Shown: one piece after another, positions 35,490-43,844 of the stretch
How the letters are laid out: every line of letters starts with the position of its first letter
Numbering within the stretch: position 1 is the stretch's first letter
Origin: Chryseomicrobium aureum
Lineage (GTDB): Bacteria; Bacillota; Bacilli; Bacillales_A; Planococcaceae
Reading direction: 5' to 3'
Length of the DNA: 64,000 nucleotides
Assembly (NCBI RefSeq): GCF_016909155.1
Contig: NZ_JAFBFG010000003.1
Coordinates: forward strand, 1 to 64,000
Program-made: the position numbers and the translations under genes
The notes under the pieces: generated by a model
Databases searched by the model: none
What the model was told of the DNA's origin: nothing
The model's input: the letters and a program-made list of their open reading frames with translations, nothing else

Positions 35490-36650
35490 CTATACGCCCA
35501 TTCGATTAATAATTGTATCAAGAAGCTGATCGGTTGTTGAGACTAATCGAGCCGCTGCATTATAGGCATGCTGATACTTTATCAAGTTAGACATTTCTTC
35601 ATCTAGAGAAACACCCATAACCGATTGACGATCTTGTTCTGTTCCATTTTTTGCAAGAATCGCAGTATCTCGTGCACGATTTAAGCTATTTGTTCTTGTT
35701 CCAAGTTCGCCAATCATTCCTTGCCATAGTTGATGGTGCTTCTCTTTTTGCTCTTCTACCCTAGTTGAACTTTGACTAGAAAGTGGATTTGATGCTGCTG
35801 TAAAGCTAACATTTAATTCTTGTAAATTGTTTTTAAATGCAGCGATAGTTTCTTTTACTTTACTAATTCCTGCTAGAGCTCCAGAATCAACTTGGGTAGT
35901 AGATGTAAATGAATTGAGGATTTCTTTGCCAGCAATCAATCCAATCCCATTTTGCAGTTGGAGTGAAATCATTCCTTTTTCACCAGGAGTTACTCGAAGT
36001 CCAACTAATCCAGATAATTGATCAATCAATCGATCTCGTTGATCCATCGCATCGTTATCTTTTCCTCCTGAACGATAAATCACATCATTTAACCCAGAAA
36101 TTGAGATGAGTAAAGAATTTGCTTGCTCCCGTGTAACAACTTCCTGTTCATTTAATCTTGATTCAATTGCATTTATTTCATTTTCTAGATGTGAAGCAGT
36201 TTCTACAAAACTTTTAAATCGCTCATTCAGTACTGCCTTAGAACCTGAGTCATTGGGATTTGTAATGACAGTCTCCCAGGCATCCCAAACATCTTGCATG
36301 GCTTTTTGCATGTTTCCATCATTTGAGCCTTGCATTAGCTTTTCAAGCTCACCTAATGCGGATGCTTGCATTGATAAGTCCCCTGCTTGTGCAGATTGCC
36401 CCCAGAACTTACTATCAAGAAATTGATCACGTAATCTAGTGATGGAATCCGTTAATACACCAGTGCCTAATTGGCCATTAGGTGATTGAGTAGTGAAAAC
36501 TTGGGTAGGCGTCGAAGAAGTAGCACCTACACTTTGTCTAGAATAGCCAGGAGTAGCAGCGTTCGTCATATTGTGACCCGTTGTATTTAATTGTGTTTGG
36601 GCAGTCGTAATGCCACGCTTTCCAACTTCAAGTCCGTGAAACGTAGACAT
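35490..36650 (-). CDS. flgK: FlgK, hook-filament junction protein (HAP1), short form
   Basis: The 386-residue protein keeps the axial N-terminus (TQLNTTGHNMTNAATPGYSRQ) and C-terminus (GVSLDEEMSNLIKYQHAYNAAARLV). It is about 120 residues shorter than B. subtilis FlgK (about 507), and the loss is in the central surface-exposed part, after LQNGIGLIAGKEIL. The terminal domains that assemble the junction are complete, so function is likely retained. It lies 15 bases upstream of flgL. Confidence 0.9.
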   Translation of the reverse strand: MSTFHGLEVGKRGITTAQTQLNTTGHNMTNAATPGYSRQSVGATSSTPTQVFTTQSPNGQLGTGVLTDSITRLRDQFLDSKFWGQSAQAGDLSMQASALGELEKLMQGSNDGNMQKAMQDVWDAWETVITNPNDSGSKAVLNERFKSFVETASHLENEINAIESRLNEQEVVTREQANSLLISISGLNDVIYRSGGKDNDAMDQRDRLIDQLSGLVGLRVTPGEKGMISLQLQNGIGLIAGKEILNSFTSTTQVDSGALAGISKVKETIAAFKNNLQELNVSFTAASNPLSSQSSTRVEEQKEKHHQLWQGMIGELGTRTNSLNRARDTAILAKNGTEQDRQSVMGVSLDEEMSNLIKYQHAYNAAARLVSTTDQLLDTIINRMGV

Positions 36651-36664
36651 CTTTTGTCCTCCTA

Positions 36665-37045
36665 CTAGGCTTTAAAATCAAATGCAACTGAACGTCCTGG
36701 AGTTGCTTGATTGCCTGGTTGATACGATTGGGATTCATTCTGTTCTGTAATTTGTCCAAGTAAATACCGGGTAAATTGCAGCGCATCTTCTAATAATTGC
36801 TGATTAGTTTTTAACTGCTCTCGAAGCTGTTTCTGAAAACGTTGCATTTCTACTATAACTTCATCTGGCTGAGGAAGAATTTGCTGTTTTTCTAGTGTAG
36901 AAAGTTCTTTAAGAATAGTAAGTTCTTGTTTATTTAAGGTTTCTAACCTCTCTAATTCTCTTGTGGTTATCGCCTGTTCTTTTTCAATGGCTAATTCTAC
37001 TAATTGTTTCACAAGAGCAAGTAATTGATTTCCTACATCACTCAT
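36665..37045 (-). CDS. flgN: FlgN-like export chaperone
   Basis: The 126-residue helical protein has a long coiled-coil (about 15-95, LETLNKQELTILKELSTLEKQ), the usual FlgN pattern. It should chaperone FlgK and FlgL, which follow. The start at 37045 overlaps the flgM stop (ATGA), with AAGGAG upstream. Confidence 0.85.
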   Translation of the reverse strand: MSDVGNQLLALVKQLVELAIEKEQAITTRELERLETLNKQELTILKELSTLEKQQILPQPDEVIVEMQRFQKQLREQLKTNQQLLEDALQFTRYLLGQITEQNESQSYQPGNQATPGRSVAFDFKA

Positions 37046-37326
37046 TTTGATTCTCCTTGTTTTCCAAACCAAAAATCACTTATATCTGTAGCAATCTTCT
37101 TTGTGTCGATTTTGTAGGTTCCCTCTTCAATTTGTTGTTTAATCATAGTAACCTTCTCTTGTCGAACAGCTGCCTGCGAAACTTTATGAAACATCTCCTG
37201 TGCTTGGCTAGAAATCTGAACGTGATCTTCACCAGTTGTCGCCAAGGTCGGTTTTACCTGCTGAACTTTTTGCGCCTTATTATATGATTGAACTTGGGGA
37301 AAATTCCCGGTTTTCTCTACATTCAT
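37042..37326 (-). CDS. flgM: FlgM, anti-sigma-D factor
   Basis: The 94-residue protein has DHVQISSQAQEM and KVTMIKQQIEEGTYKIDTKKIATDI, the anti-sigma-28 signature. It holds SigD inactive until hook completion. Start chosen at the ATG at 37326, after AAGGTGG; upstream GTGs are possible. It has its own sigma-D promoter. Confidence 0.93.
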   Translation of the reverse strand: MNVEKTGNFPQVQSYNKAQKVQQVKPTLATTGEDHVQISSQAQEMFHKVSQAAVRQEKVTMIKQQIEEGTYKIDTKKIATDISDFWFGKQGESK

Positions 37327-37348
37327 TTCCTTCACCACCTTACTTAAA

Positions 37349-37375
37349 GTATCGGCTGATTCACCAGTTTGTTTA
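37349..37375 (-). promoter_or_regulatory. Sigma-D promoter of flgM-flgN-flgK-flgL
   Basis: On the minus strand TAAA (37375-37372), 15 bases and GCCGATAC (37356-37349) match the B. subtilis sigma-D consensus TAAA-N15-GCCGATAT. It lies at the end of fliL, 23 bases upstream of the flgM ATG. Confidence 0.88.
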
Positions 37376-37379
37376 GCTT

Positions 37380-37796
37380 TTATTGTACTTTAAATTCTGT
37401 CACCATGACACGAACAACTTTTTCGCTTGGTATAATCTCTTGCACGGCTTCTTTCATCCGGCTCTCAAGTGTTTCAAGCCCTTGCTCTCCCTGCAGTTCT
37501 TGTCTCTCGAGACTTGTCATAGTAGAGATAACTGCGGCTCGCACTTCAGGAGCATAGTTATCCAATACTTCCCTACCTTCAACTTTGTCTAATTCAATTG
37601 CGAACTGAACTACCGCAAACTCATTAGAAGCAAGGTTTGTTGTAATTGTGTCAGTCAAAAAACGCTTTAGCGCGATTTCTTCAATCTCTTTTGCTGCTTT
37701 CGCTTCAACTTGCTTCTCTTGATAGTAGCCATATCCAAAGTATCCACCAATAGGCAGGGCTAATGCGATAAGAACTACTAGTATTATTTTTTTCAT
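37380..37796 (-). CDS. fliL: FliL-like stator-associated protein
   Basis: The 138-residue protein has an N-terminal membrane helix (about 3-24) and a periplasmic-type FliL domain (RFLTDTITTNLASNEFAVVQFAIEL and the C-terminal EKVVRVMVTEFKVQ). FliL rings surround stators and raise torque. It lies four bases after motB rather than between swrD and fliM as in B. subtilis, so it is likely co-expressed with the stator. Confidence 0.87.
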   Translation of the reverse strand: MKKIILVVLIALALPIGGYFGYGYYQEKQVEAKAAKEIEEIALKRFLTDTITTNLASNEFAVVQFAIELDKVEGREVLDNYAPEVRAAVISTMTSLERQELQGEQGLETLESRMKEAVQEIIPSEKVVRVMVTEFKVQ

Positions 37797-37800
37797 TATT

Positions 37801-38637
37801 CTACTCCCCTGCAGTTTGCTCTACAAATCGAGAAATTACAATTTCTACTCTGCGATTTTCATTTCGTCCAGCTTCTGTATCATTTGAAGCAATTGGTCGG
37901 TATTCTCCATACCCTGTAGCGCTAAAGAGTCTTGGATCTAAGTCTTTATTTTCCAAAACAATTTTCATGAAATTAATGGCACGAGCTGAACTTAATTCCC
38001 AGTTCGTTGCATATTGCCTTTTGTCTGTTGGAATATTATCAGTGTGCCCCTCAATGTAGACAGTACGCGAAACTTCCGACTCAAACATTTGCGATAGCTC
38101 TCTAGCAATTGTCGCAGCAGGGGAACTTAAATCAGCACTACCCGATTCGAATAATATTCCTTCTCCAATCTTCACAATCAATCCTCTATCATCGATTTCA
38201 GTTGTAAGCGGTGGGTTTAAGTCTGCTTCATCCGCAAAATTAAGCAGAGCTTGTTCCATCTCTTCAAGTTCTTGCTGATCTTGTACAGCCGAGAACAAAT
38301 CTTCTCCTTCTAGCTCCGTATCAGAAGTTCCACCTGCACCGGGCTCAGTTTCTGTATCATCTTCTATAGCTTCCTCATCAACGATTGAAGGAATCTCAGA
38401 GGACGTTCCATCATCTTCTGAATCAGTTGGTGAATTCGAATCTAAAATTCCAGTTCCTCCACTAAGTTCACTAGCAAATGACTCTGCAACTGCTTCAAAC
38501 TTCTTCGCATCGATTTGACTTGAAGCAAAGAGAACAATAAATAGGGCAAGTAGGAGAGTCAAAATATCCGCGTAAGGAATGAGCCAAGATTCATCTATAT
38601 GTTCATCATGTTTCTTTTTACGCTTCAACTTCTTCAC
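37801..38637 (-). CDS. motB: MotB, stator protein with OmpA-like peptidoglycan anchor
   Basis: The 278-residue protein has a basic N-terminus, one membrane helix with the proton-binding aspartate at residue 24 (PYADILTLLLALFIV), an acidic linker (about 65-115) and an OmpA-like domain (YIEGHTDNIP, NWELSSARA, GYGEYRPIA, NRRVEI). The resemblance is to MotB rather than MotS, suggesting proton drive. The GTG start lies within the last codons of motA. Confidence 0.93.
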   Translation of the reverse strand: MKKLKRKKKHDEHIDESWLIPYADILTLLLALFIVLFASSQIDAKKFEAVAESFASELSGGTGILDSNSPTDSEDDGTSSEIPSIVDEEAIEDDTETEPGAGGTSDTELEGEDLFSAVQDQQELEEMEQALLNFADEADLNPPLTTEIDDRGLIVKIGEGILFESGSADLSSPAATIARELSQMFESEVSRTVYIEGHTDNIPTDKRQYATNWELSSARAINFMKIVLENKDLDPRLFSATGYGEYRPIASNDTEAGRNENRRVEIVISRFVEQTAGE

Positions 38638-39421
38638 CTACTTTGGCTTTTCCTTCCACTTTCAAATCGCGCTCTTTAGAAGGCAAGTAAGTCTTTAGCT
38701 TTTCTTCGACAACGCGAGCAGGTAGCCCCTCTTGAACCGCAAGTATACCTTCTATCATGATTTGCTTAATCTGAGCTTCCTTTGCTGTCTTCTGTTTTAG
38801 TTTATTAGCAAATGGATGCCACATGACATAACCAGAGAAAATACCGAACAGTGTTGCAATAAAGGCTGCTGAAATAGACTTTCCTAATAACGCTACATCT
38901 TCTAGGTGACTCAGCGCTGCAACAAGTCCGATAACAGCTCCTAGTACACCGAGTGTTGGCGCATATGTACCAGCTTGAGTAAAGATTTTAGCCCCAACTG
39001 CATGACGTTCTTCCATCGCCGCGATGTCTTCTTCAAGTAAATCTCGTATCATATCCTGTGACTCTCCATCGACTACCATACGAAGCCCTCGCTTCAAGAA
39101 CTCATCGTCAGTCTCCTCACTTGCATTCTCAAGCGCTAAAAGACCTTCACGACGGGCTATAACAGTCCATTGAGAAAATAGTGGAATTAATTCTCTTACA
39201 GAGTATGTAGAGGATTCTTTAAAAATAATTCCGAACAATTTCGGGATTTTTTTGAATTCATCCATGGGAAATGCAATTAAAATACAAGCAAGTGTCCCAG
39301 CAAATATGATGACAAGCGCTGCTCCATTCAATAAAACTGCAGGACTTGAACCTTTCAATATCAATCCACCGACTAAGACAACAAAGGCAAATATAAAACC
39401 AAACCATGATGTGCGATCCAT
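38618..39421 (-). CDS. motA: MotA, stator protein
   Basis: The 267-residue protein has four membrane helices. MDRTSWFGFIFAFV, ARREGLLALE, and TQAGTYAPTLGVLGAVIGLVAALSHL match MotA of B. subtilis closely. It forms the ion channel with MotB. The ATG at 39421, six bases after GAGGTG, is preferred to a GTG three codons upstream. It starts 16 bases after fliS. Confidence 0.94.
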   Translation of the reverse strand: MDRTSWFGFIFAFVVLVGGLILKGSSPAVLLNGAALVIIFAGTLACILIAFPMDEFKKIPKLFGIIFKESSTYSVRELIPLFSQWTVIARREGLLALENASEETDDEFLKRGLRMVVDGESQDMIRDLLEEDIAAMEERHAVGAKIFTQAGTYAPTLGVLGAVIGLVAALSHLEDVALLGKSISAAFIATLFGIFSGYVMWHPFANKLKQKTAKEAQIKQIMIEGILAVQEGLPARVVEEKLKTYLPSKERDLKVEGKAKVGEEVEA

Positions 39422-39437
39422 TGCTGACACCTCTTTC

Positions 39438-39809
39438 TTAAACGGTAACTGTTCCAGTCATCATTGTTTTCCATGTATCTCGTAATTCGCGTACTAAGTC
39501 TTCTGCGAGCGCTAGAGTCTCTTGATTATTCGTCGTATTCGCTTCTATCAATTTTTCGTTTATAAACATATACAATGCATCTAAATCTTTAGAGATTGGA
39601 ATATCCATATCCAATGTGATTCGAAACTGTGTGATAATAGCCTGTGCCTTTACTAGGTGAATATGTTTTTGCTCAATATTCTTTTCTTCAAGTGCACGTG
39701 AGGCTAATTTTATAAATTTCAAACATCCGTTATAAAGCATCAACGATAATTCTTGTGGTGAGGCTGTTTGAACAGCGTTGGTTTGATAAATCTGAGAAGC
39801 ATTATACAC
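39438..39809 (-). CDS. fliS: FliS, flagellin export chaperone
   Basis: The 123-residue helical protein begins MYNASQIYQTNAVQTASPQELSLMLYNG, a diagnostic FliS start; it binds flagellin in the cytoplasm. In B. subtilis FliS also interacts with FliW-linked flagellin homeostasis. It sits between fliT and motA. Confidence 0.95.
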   Translation of the reverse strand: MYNASQIYQTNAVQTASPQELSLMLYNGCLKFIKLASRALEEKNIEQKHIHLVKAQAIITQFRITLDMDIPISKDLDALYMFINEKLIEANTTNNQETLALAEDLVRELRDTWKTMMTGTVTV

Positions 39810-39824
39810 GCTGGCTTCCTCCTT

Positions 39825-40184
39825 TTAATTTCTACTATCTATATAAGACCCATGGTGATCAGGTGCAGGACGATATGCTTGAGATACTCGCTTTTTTGAA
39901 CGAATCATCTGGACATTCGTTTGTATCATTCCAAAAATAGACGTCATTTTTCCTTGAACTACTTTATCAAGTTCAACTAACTCCGGTTGTTTTAGAATTG
40001 CTCTTTCCTCCGGATGAAGTTGAGAGAGTTCGTTTAAAATTAATTGACGCTGTTCCAATAATTGATCGATTCTTTCTATCCCACTTTCGCCAACAACATC
40101 TGAAGGCGTCGTCTCAAGCATAGAATCACAGAGCGTGTTAAGCTCCCACGTGAGGGTGACAAGTCGCTCTATTTGATGCATCAT
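39825..40184 (-). CDS. fliT: FliT-like flagellar chaperone
   Basis: The 119-residue helical protein directly follows fliD and precedes fliS, the standard FliT place. It has weak sequence motifs (RIDQLLEQRQLILNELSQL, about 42-60), as usual in this family; FliT chaperones FliD. Starts at 40184 or 40181 (two adjacent ATGs) behind GGGTGG. Confidence 0.8.
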   Translation of the reverse strand: MMHQIERLVTLTWELNTLCDSMLETTPSDVVGESGIERIDQLLEQRQLILNELSQLHPEERAILKQPELVELDKVVQGKMTSIFGMIQTNVQMIRSKKRVSQAYRPAPDHHGSYIDSRN

Positions 40185-40185
40185 C

Positions 40186-41679
40186 TTAGAAACCACCCAT
40201 CATATTTTGTTGTATCCAACTACTTTGTTGATTCATCTGATTCATTGCGCGTTCCATTGCTGAGAACTGCTTCCAATAGCGCTCTTCTATACCTACAAGG
40301 CGATCTTGCCAGACACGAATTTGAGTGTCCATCGTTTTTAAACGCTGAGTGAGAATACTGTTATCTGTAGTTGAAGTTGGAGAGCCTGCCCGAGAACTCA
40401 ATTTTCGAATTGAATCATTTACTTCTTTATACACACGCTCAGCTACACCTGTAGCGCCTGTTTTTGTAGTGAACAATTGCATCACTTCTTCAGGTTTTTC
40501 AGCTAGTGCTGCTCTTAGCTTTGTTTCATCTATATTGAGTTTTCCACCTTCTCGGAAATTACCTGTAGTGATTCCGATAGAAGATAAAGTAGTTAGACTA
40601 CCCGTCGGAAGTCCTGTCACAGGATCTGCAAATGCGCGGCGTAGTTTGGTGAGTGTATCCCTCAAAATGGGATCTGCTCGTAACAGCCCACTTTTAGCTT
40701 TTTCATCCCAAAGTTTTGCTTCTGTCTCTGTCAGGTCTTTTCTCTGTTCATCCGTTAAAGGTGGGAAGTCACGATACTTTGTTTCCGCCACTTGTTTTTC
40801 AAACTTCTCAATCATTTCATTGTAGGCAGTAATGGCTTTTTTAATTGCTTGGAAAGGAGCTTCTGTATCAGTAGAAACAGTAATCGTTGAGTTGCCTATA
40901 GCTTTTAGTTCGATTGTCACTCCATTTATAGTAGCTGTGTTTGTCGAGAGATTTGTGACTGGAATACCATCATACGTGAAACTACCATTTGTAGCCTTTC
41001 CAACATTTGAGGATGAGCTTGTTGCTGTATTGATAGATGAAATTGATTCTCCTGTAATCCGTTCTCCTAATTCCGTACTACTAAATTCTAGGGAAAAGTT
41101 CTGTGCCTCGCCCATCCCTTTCGTTGAAATAAAGAAACGTGAAGTAGTCGTATCAAATCCTGCACGAAGTTCTGTAGTCTTTCCTGAAGTAGTAGATTGA
41201 AGTCTTGAAGCGACATCTGCCATTGTCATCGTTTCGGTTACTTCAATTGGATCCCCTACTGCATTACCAGCTGCATCTTTAATAACGATGGTTCCTGCTG
41301 TCCCAATTTGAGAAGTAGAGAGCGTCTTTGTTCCATCGGCTTGTTTTAAGTCTGTGGCACTATGTAGTTTTGCCCCTTGAGCTAAAGATTGAACAGTGAC
41401 TTGATAGCTTCCTGCAACTGCACCACTCGATGCTTTTGCGGTTGCAGAAGTCCCAGTTGTGGTAGCACTAAATGCATTAAACGCACTACTAAAGCGAAGT
41501 CCTTCAAAAGCAGACCTGAAACTTGCTAGTGCTAAGTTCGTTTCACGATAGGCATCTTTTTGCCACTCGGTCCAAATTTTTGTTTGTTTTAATTTATCGA
41601 GCGGCAATTTTTCAGCCGTCATCATTTCTTTCACCATATAATCAATATCCATGCCGGACCCTAAACCAGTTATACGCAT
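40186..41679 (-). CDS. fliD: FliD, filament cap protein (HAP2)
   Basis: The 497-residue protein begins MRITGLGSGMDIDYMVKEMM, the FliD_N signature, has a Ser/Thr-rich variable centre, and ends with a coiled-coil. Size equals that of B. subtilis FliD. AAGGAGG precedes the ATG. It promotes flagellin assembly at the tip. Confidence 0.94.
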   Translation of the reverse strand: MRITGLGSGMDIDYMVKEMMTAEKLPLDKLKQTKIWTEWQKDAYRETNLALASFRSAFEGLRFSSAFNAFSATTTGTSATAKASSGAVAGSYQVTVQSLAQGAKLHSATDLKQADGTKTLSTSQIGTAGTIVIKDAAGNAVGDPIEVTETMTMADVASRLQSTTSGKTTELRAGFDTTTSRFFISTKGMGEAQNFSLEFSSTELGERITGESISSINTATSSSSNVGKATNGSFTYDGIPVTNLSTNTATINGVTIELKAIGNSTITVSTDTEAPFQAIKKAITAYNEMIEKFEKQVAETKYRDFPPLTDEQRKDLTETEAKLWDEKAKSGLLRADPILRDTLTKLRRAFADPVTGLPTGSLTTLSSIGITTGNFREGGKLNIDETKLRAALAEKPEEVMQLFTTKTGATGVAERVYKEVNDSIRKLSSRAGSPTSTTDNSILTQRLKTMDTQIRVWQDRLVGIEERYWKQFSAMERAMNQMNQQSSWIQQNMMGGF

Positions 41680-41695
41680 GTAACTACCTCCTTGC

Positions 41696-42022
41696 TCATA
41701 ATCGTTTGTCGACCATTAACCCTAGTCGTTGAAGAATGGCGGCTTGATAATCGAGAATTTTTTTACTTGGAATTTCGCGGATCACTTCATCAGACTCTGC
41801 ATTTACGACCTGTACATAATAATCATTCAAGTCTTCATGGTAGTGAAAGCGGACTTGAGTTGTGTGAGGCTCTAACCATTTAGCAAATTGATTTACTTTT
41901 TCTCTCACTTCATCTCTTGTTAGCTCTGCCTTATCAGTGTTTGAAAACTGTATCTGCTTTTCTGTTTTCGCTTCTTTTTGAATTACTGTCTTTTCAGGAA
42001 AACTAACTGCTTGGATATCCAT
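41696..42022 (-). CDS. flaG: FlaG family protein
   Basis: The 108-residue protein has the FlaG core VRFHYHEDLNDYYVQVVNAESDEVIREIPSKKILDY (about 57-92, to locate it). In other bacteria FlaG affects filament length. The start at 42022 lies 11 bases after AAAGGAG; an upstream ATG lacks a ribosome site. It leads the flaG-fliD-fliT-fliS-motA-motB-fliL operon. Confidence 0.88.
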   Translation of the reverse strand: MDIQAVSFPEKTVIQKEAKTEKQIQFSNTDKAELTRDEVREKVNQFAKWLEPHTTQVRFHYHEDLNDYYVQVVNAESDEVIREIPSKKILDYQAAILQRLGLMVDKRL

Positions 42023-42057
42023 GAGTCCATCCGCTCCTTTGTAGCTCATTACTAGTT

Positions 42058-42084
42058 CTATCGGCTAAATTTGAAAAAAGTTTA
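42058..42084 (-). promoter_or_regulatory. Sigma-D promoter of the flaG-fliD-fliT-fliS-motAB-fliL operon
   Basis: On the minus strand TAAA (42084-42081), exactly 15 bases and GCCGATAG (42065-42058). It overlaps no other gene and lies about 36 bases upstream of the flaG start codon. Confidence 0.88.
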
Positions 42085-42086
42085 GA

Positions 42087-42116
42087 TAAAAAAAGAAGGA
42101 TGAATGAATCATCCCT
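42087..42116 (-). terminator. Intrinsic terminator after the glucosaminidase gene
   Basis: Read leftward, GGATGA-TTCAT-TCATCC followed by CTTCTTTTTTT is a short hairpin with a T-run, just past the stop codon. Confidence 0.75.
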
Positions 42117-42120
42117 CTTG

Positions 42121-42813
42121 TTAAATAAAATTTGCCATTTTTTTTGTAACGCCAGTTACCCAATAGTTGTTTAAACCAGTTGGATCATTGCTTGCTCCAA
42201 CCGGTGCATACTTCGCACCGATTTGAGAAATTGTTGTAAGCCCTTGATTTAAATAGTTTCGACGTAGATTACTTGCCATCGCTTCAATACTTTCTTGAAG
42301 TGTTGAATAGGTGCGTAACCCGTTCGGTCCCATCATTCCAGCAACATTATTTTTTTCATGAATTGCTCGCGATGTCCCATTTCCGGTTTCATGTTGAGCA
42401 ATTGAAGCTAAAAACTTTGGGTTTAAATCATACTTCTTTCCTGCTGCAATAAAGTCTTTAGCAGTGCCAGACAATTTCCCGCTTAGTTTACTCTCCATAT
42501 CTAGCAAACTAATAGCTTGAAAAGATAATGGAGTGCTTCCATTTGATGGTGAAGTGACTTGTTCAGTTGGTGAAAGTGTTGGAACTTCTGGTCCAAGAGT
42601 ACTCCAGTAAACGGGAGAATCTTTTTGAACTTGATTGGAAGCAAGAGATACCCAGTTCGCTGTCGGATCTGAAGACATGACGGAGTTAAGCATTGTCGAG
42701 AACAAAGCTGTCTGGGTTTGTCCATTTTTCTGTGAAGAAACTATTTGACGTGGTTGTGATAAAGTTTGCATGGTCTTTAAATAGAACCAGTTGGAATCAA
42801 TGAGCGACGTCAT
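42121..42813 (-). CDS. Glucosaminidase-domain protein within the flagellar cluster
   Basis: The 230-residue protein has a C-terminal glucosaminidase domain (about 118-228) of the FlgJ/LytD/AcmA kind: FLASIAQHETGNGTSRAI with the catalytic-type glutamate, then NNVAGMMGPNG and YSTLQESIEAMASNL. It would cleave peptidoglycan. The first 110 residues are rich in Ser, Gln and Thr and contain no signal peptide or membrane helix, so Sec export is not indicated. Position between flaG and hag suggests export through the flagellar apparatus to open the wall for the rod, as FlgJ does in proteobacteria; this is inference. GAAAGGAG precedes the ATG. Confidence 0.82.
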   Translation of the reverse strand: MTSLIDSNWFYLKTMQTLSQPRQIVSSQKNGQTQTALFSTMLNSVMSSDPTANWVSLASNQVQKDSPVYWSTLGPEVPTLSPTEQVTSPSNGSTPLSFQAISLLDMESKLSGKLSGTAKDFIAAGKKYDLNPKFLASIAQHETGNGTSRAIHEKNNVAGMMGPNGLRTYSTLQESIEAMASNLRRNYLNQGLTTISQIGAKYAPVGASNDPTGLNNYWVTGVTKKMANFI

Positions 42814-42892
42814 AGGAGACTCCTTTCTCGTAGTGTTTCTTTTATCATACGGAATCTAGCTCATGGTTGCGAGGATTTTTTGACTTTCCCAA

Positions 42893-42917
42893 TAAAAAAA
42901 GCCTCCCGAAGGAGACT
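42893..42917 (-). terminator. Terminator of hag
   Basis: Read leftward, AGTCTCC-TTCG-GGAGGCT with seven T following. It is a strong tetraloop hairpin 12 bases after the flagellin stop codon. Confidence 0.92.
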
Positions 42918-42928
42918 TGTTTTAGAAA

Positions 42929-43777
42929 TTAACGAAGTAATTGAAGTACTGCTTGTGGCTGTTGGTTAGCTTGTGCAAGCATCGCTTGAGAAGCTTGAGT
43001 CAAGATGTTGTTCTTAGTGAACTCCATCATTTCTTTAGCCATATCTACGTCACGGATACGTGATTCAGCAGCAGTCACGTTCTCAGAAGCTGAAGCCAAG
43101 TTATTTGTTGTGTGGTTCAAACGGTTTTGGTAGGCACCTAATGTAGAACGACCAGTAGAAACTAAATTAATTTGTGTATCGATAGTTCCAATAAGTGTAG
43201 AAGCTGTAGCCGAATCCGTTACGCTTGCAGCAGTAAGTGACCCTACAGCAGTTTCAACAGCTGTTAAATCGATACCAGATGTTGCAAAGTTTAATGTCAT
43301 TACTTCAGATGCATCAGCACCGTTTTGAATCGAAACAGATCCAGCACCACCGCTACCAGCTGTTGCATCAAGTAAATTTTGACCATTGAACTTTGTATTA
43401 TCCTTAATTGTAGTAATTTCAGAACCTAATTGCGCCAACTCTCCACCAATCGCATTGCGCTCATCAGCACTGTTTGTATCATTTGATGCTTGTACTGCTA
43501 GTTCACGCATACGTTGAAGAATTTCGTGAACTTCACTTAAAGCTCCGTCAGCTGTTTGAATCATCGATACGCCATCTTGTGCATTACGTTGCGCTTGCTC
43601 AAGACCACGGATTTGGTTGCGCATTTTCTCAGAGATTGAAAGACCAGCTGCGTCGTCTGCACCTTTGTTGATACGTTGACCAGAAGATAATTTCTCCATT
43701 GAGTTTTGTGCTGCGCCAGATACTTGGCCCATTTGGCGGTGCGTGTTAAGTGCTGCTAAGTTGTTATTGATAATCAT
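42929..43777 (-). CDS. hag: Flagellin Hag
   Basis: The 282-residue filament subunit has conserved D0/D1 arms (MIINNNLAALNTHRQM at the start; NILTQASQAMLAQANQQPQ near the end) and a short central part without large D2/D3 domains, as in B. subtilis Hag. The start at 43777 follows GGAGGTAG; an ATG five codons upstream overlaps the ribosome site itself. Expression is under sigma-D and probably CsrA control. Confidence 0.96.
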   Translation of the reverse strand: MIINNNLAALNTHRQMGQVSGAAQNSMEKLSSGQRINKGADDAAGLSISEKMRNQIRGLEQAQRNAQDGVSMIQTADGALSEVHEILQRMRELAVQASNDTNSADERNAIGGELAQLGSEITTIKDNTKFNGQNLLDATAGSGGAGSVSIQNGADASEVMTLNFATSGIDLTAVETAVGSLTAASVTDSATASTLIGTIDTQINLVSTGRSTLGAYQNRLNHTTNNLASASENVTAAESRIRDVDMAKEMMEFTKNNILTQASQAMLAQANQQPQAVLQLLR

Positions 43778-43782
43778 GATTT

Positions 43783-43825
43783 CTACCTCCATGTAGATGT
43801 AATGTTAGGGTTCGACATCCTTGTC
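43783..43825 (-). promoter_or_regulatory. Two predicted CsrA-binding hairpins in the hag leader
   Basis: Read on the minus strand, GACA-AGGA-TGTC (43825-43814) and CTAC-ATGGAG-GTAG (43796-43783) each form a 4-bp stem presenting GGA in the loop. The second includes the Shine-Dalgarno sequence of hag. GGA centres are about 31 bases apart. This is the two-site architecture by which CsrA represses hag in B. subtilis, and csrA with its antagonist fliW lies immediately upstream. Confidence 0.7.
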
Positions 43826-43844
43826 TTTTCACCCTACATACCTT

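Noticed and set aside
38618-39421. Sodium-driven MotP/MotS stator
   Set aside because: The N-terminus and the TQAGTYAPTLGVLGAV segment match MotA far better than MotP, and the partner resembles MotB.
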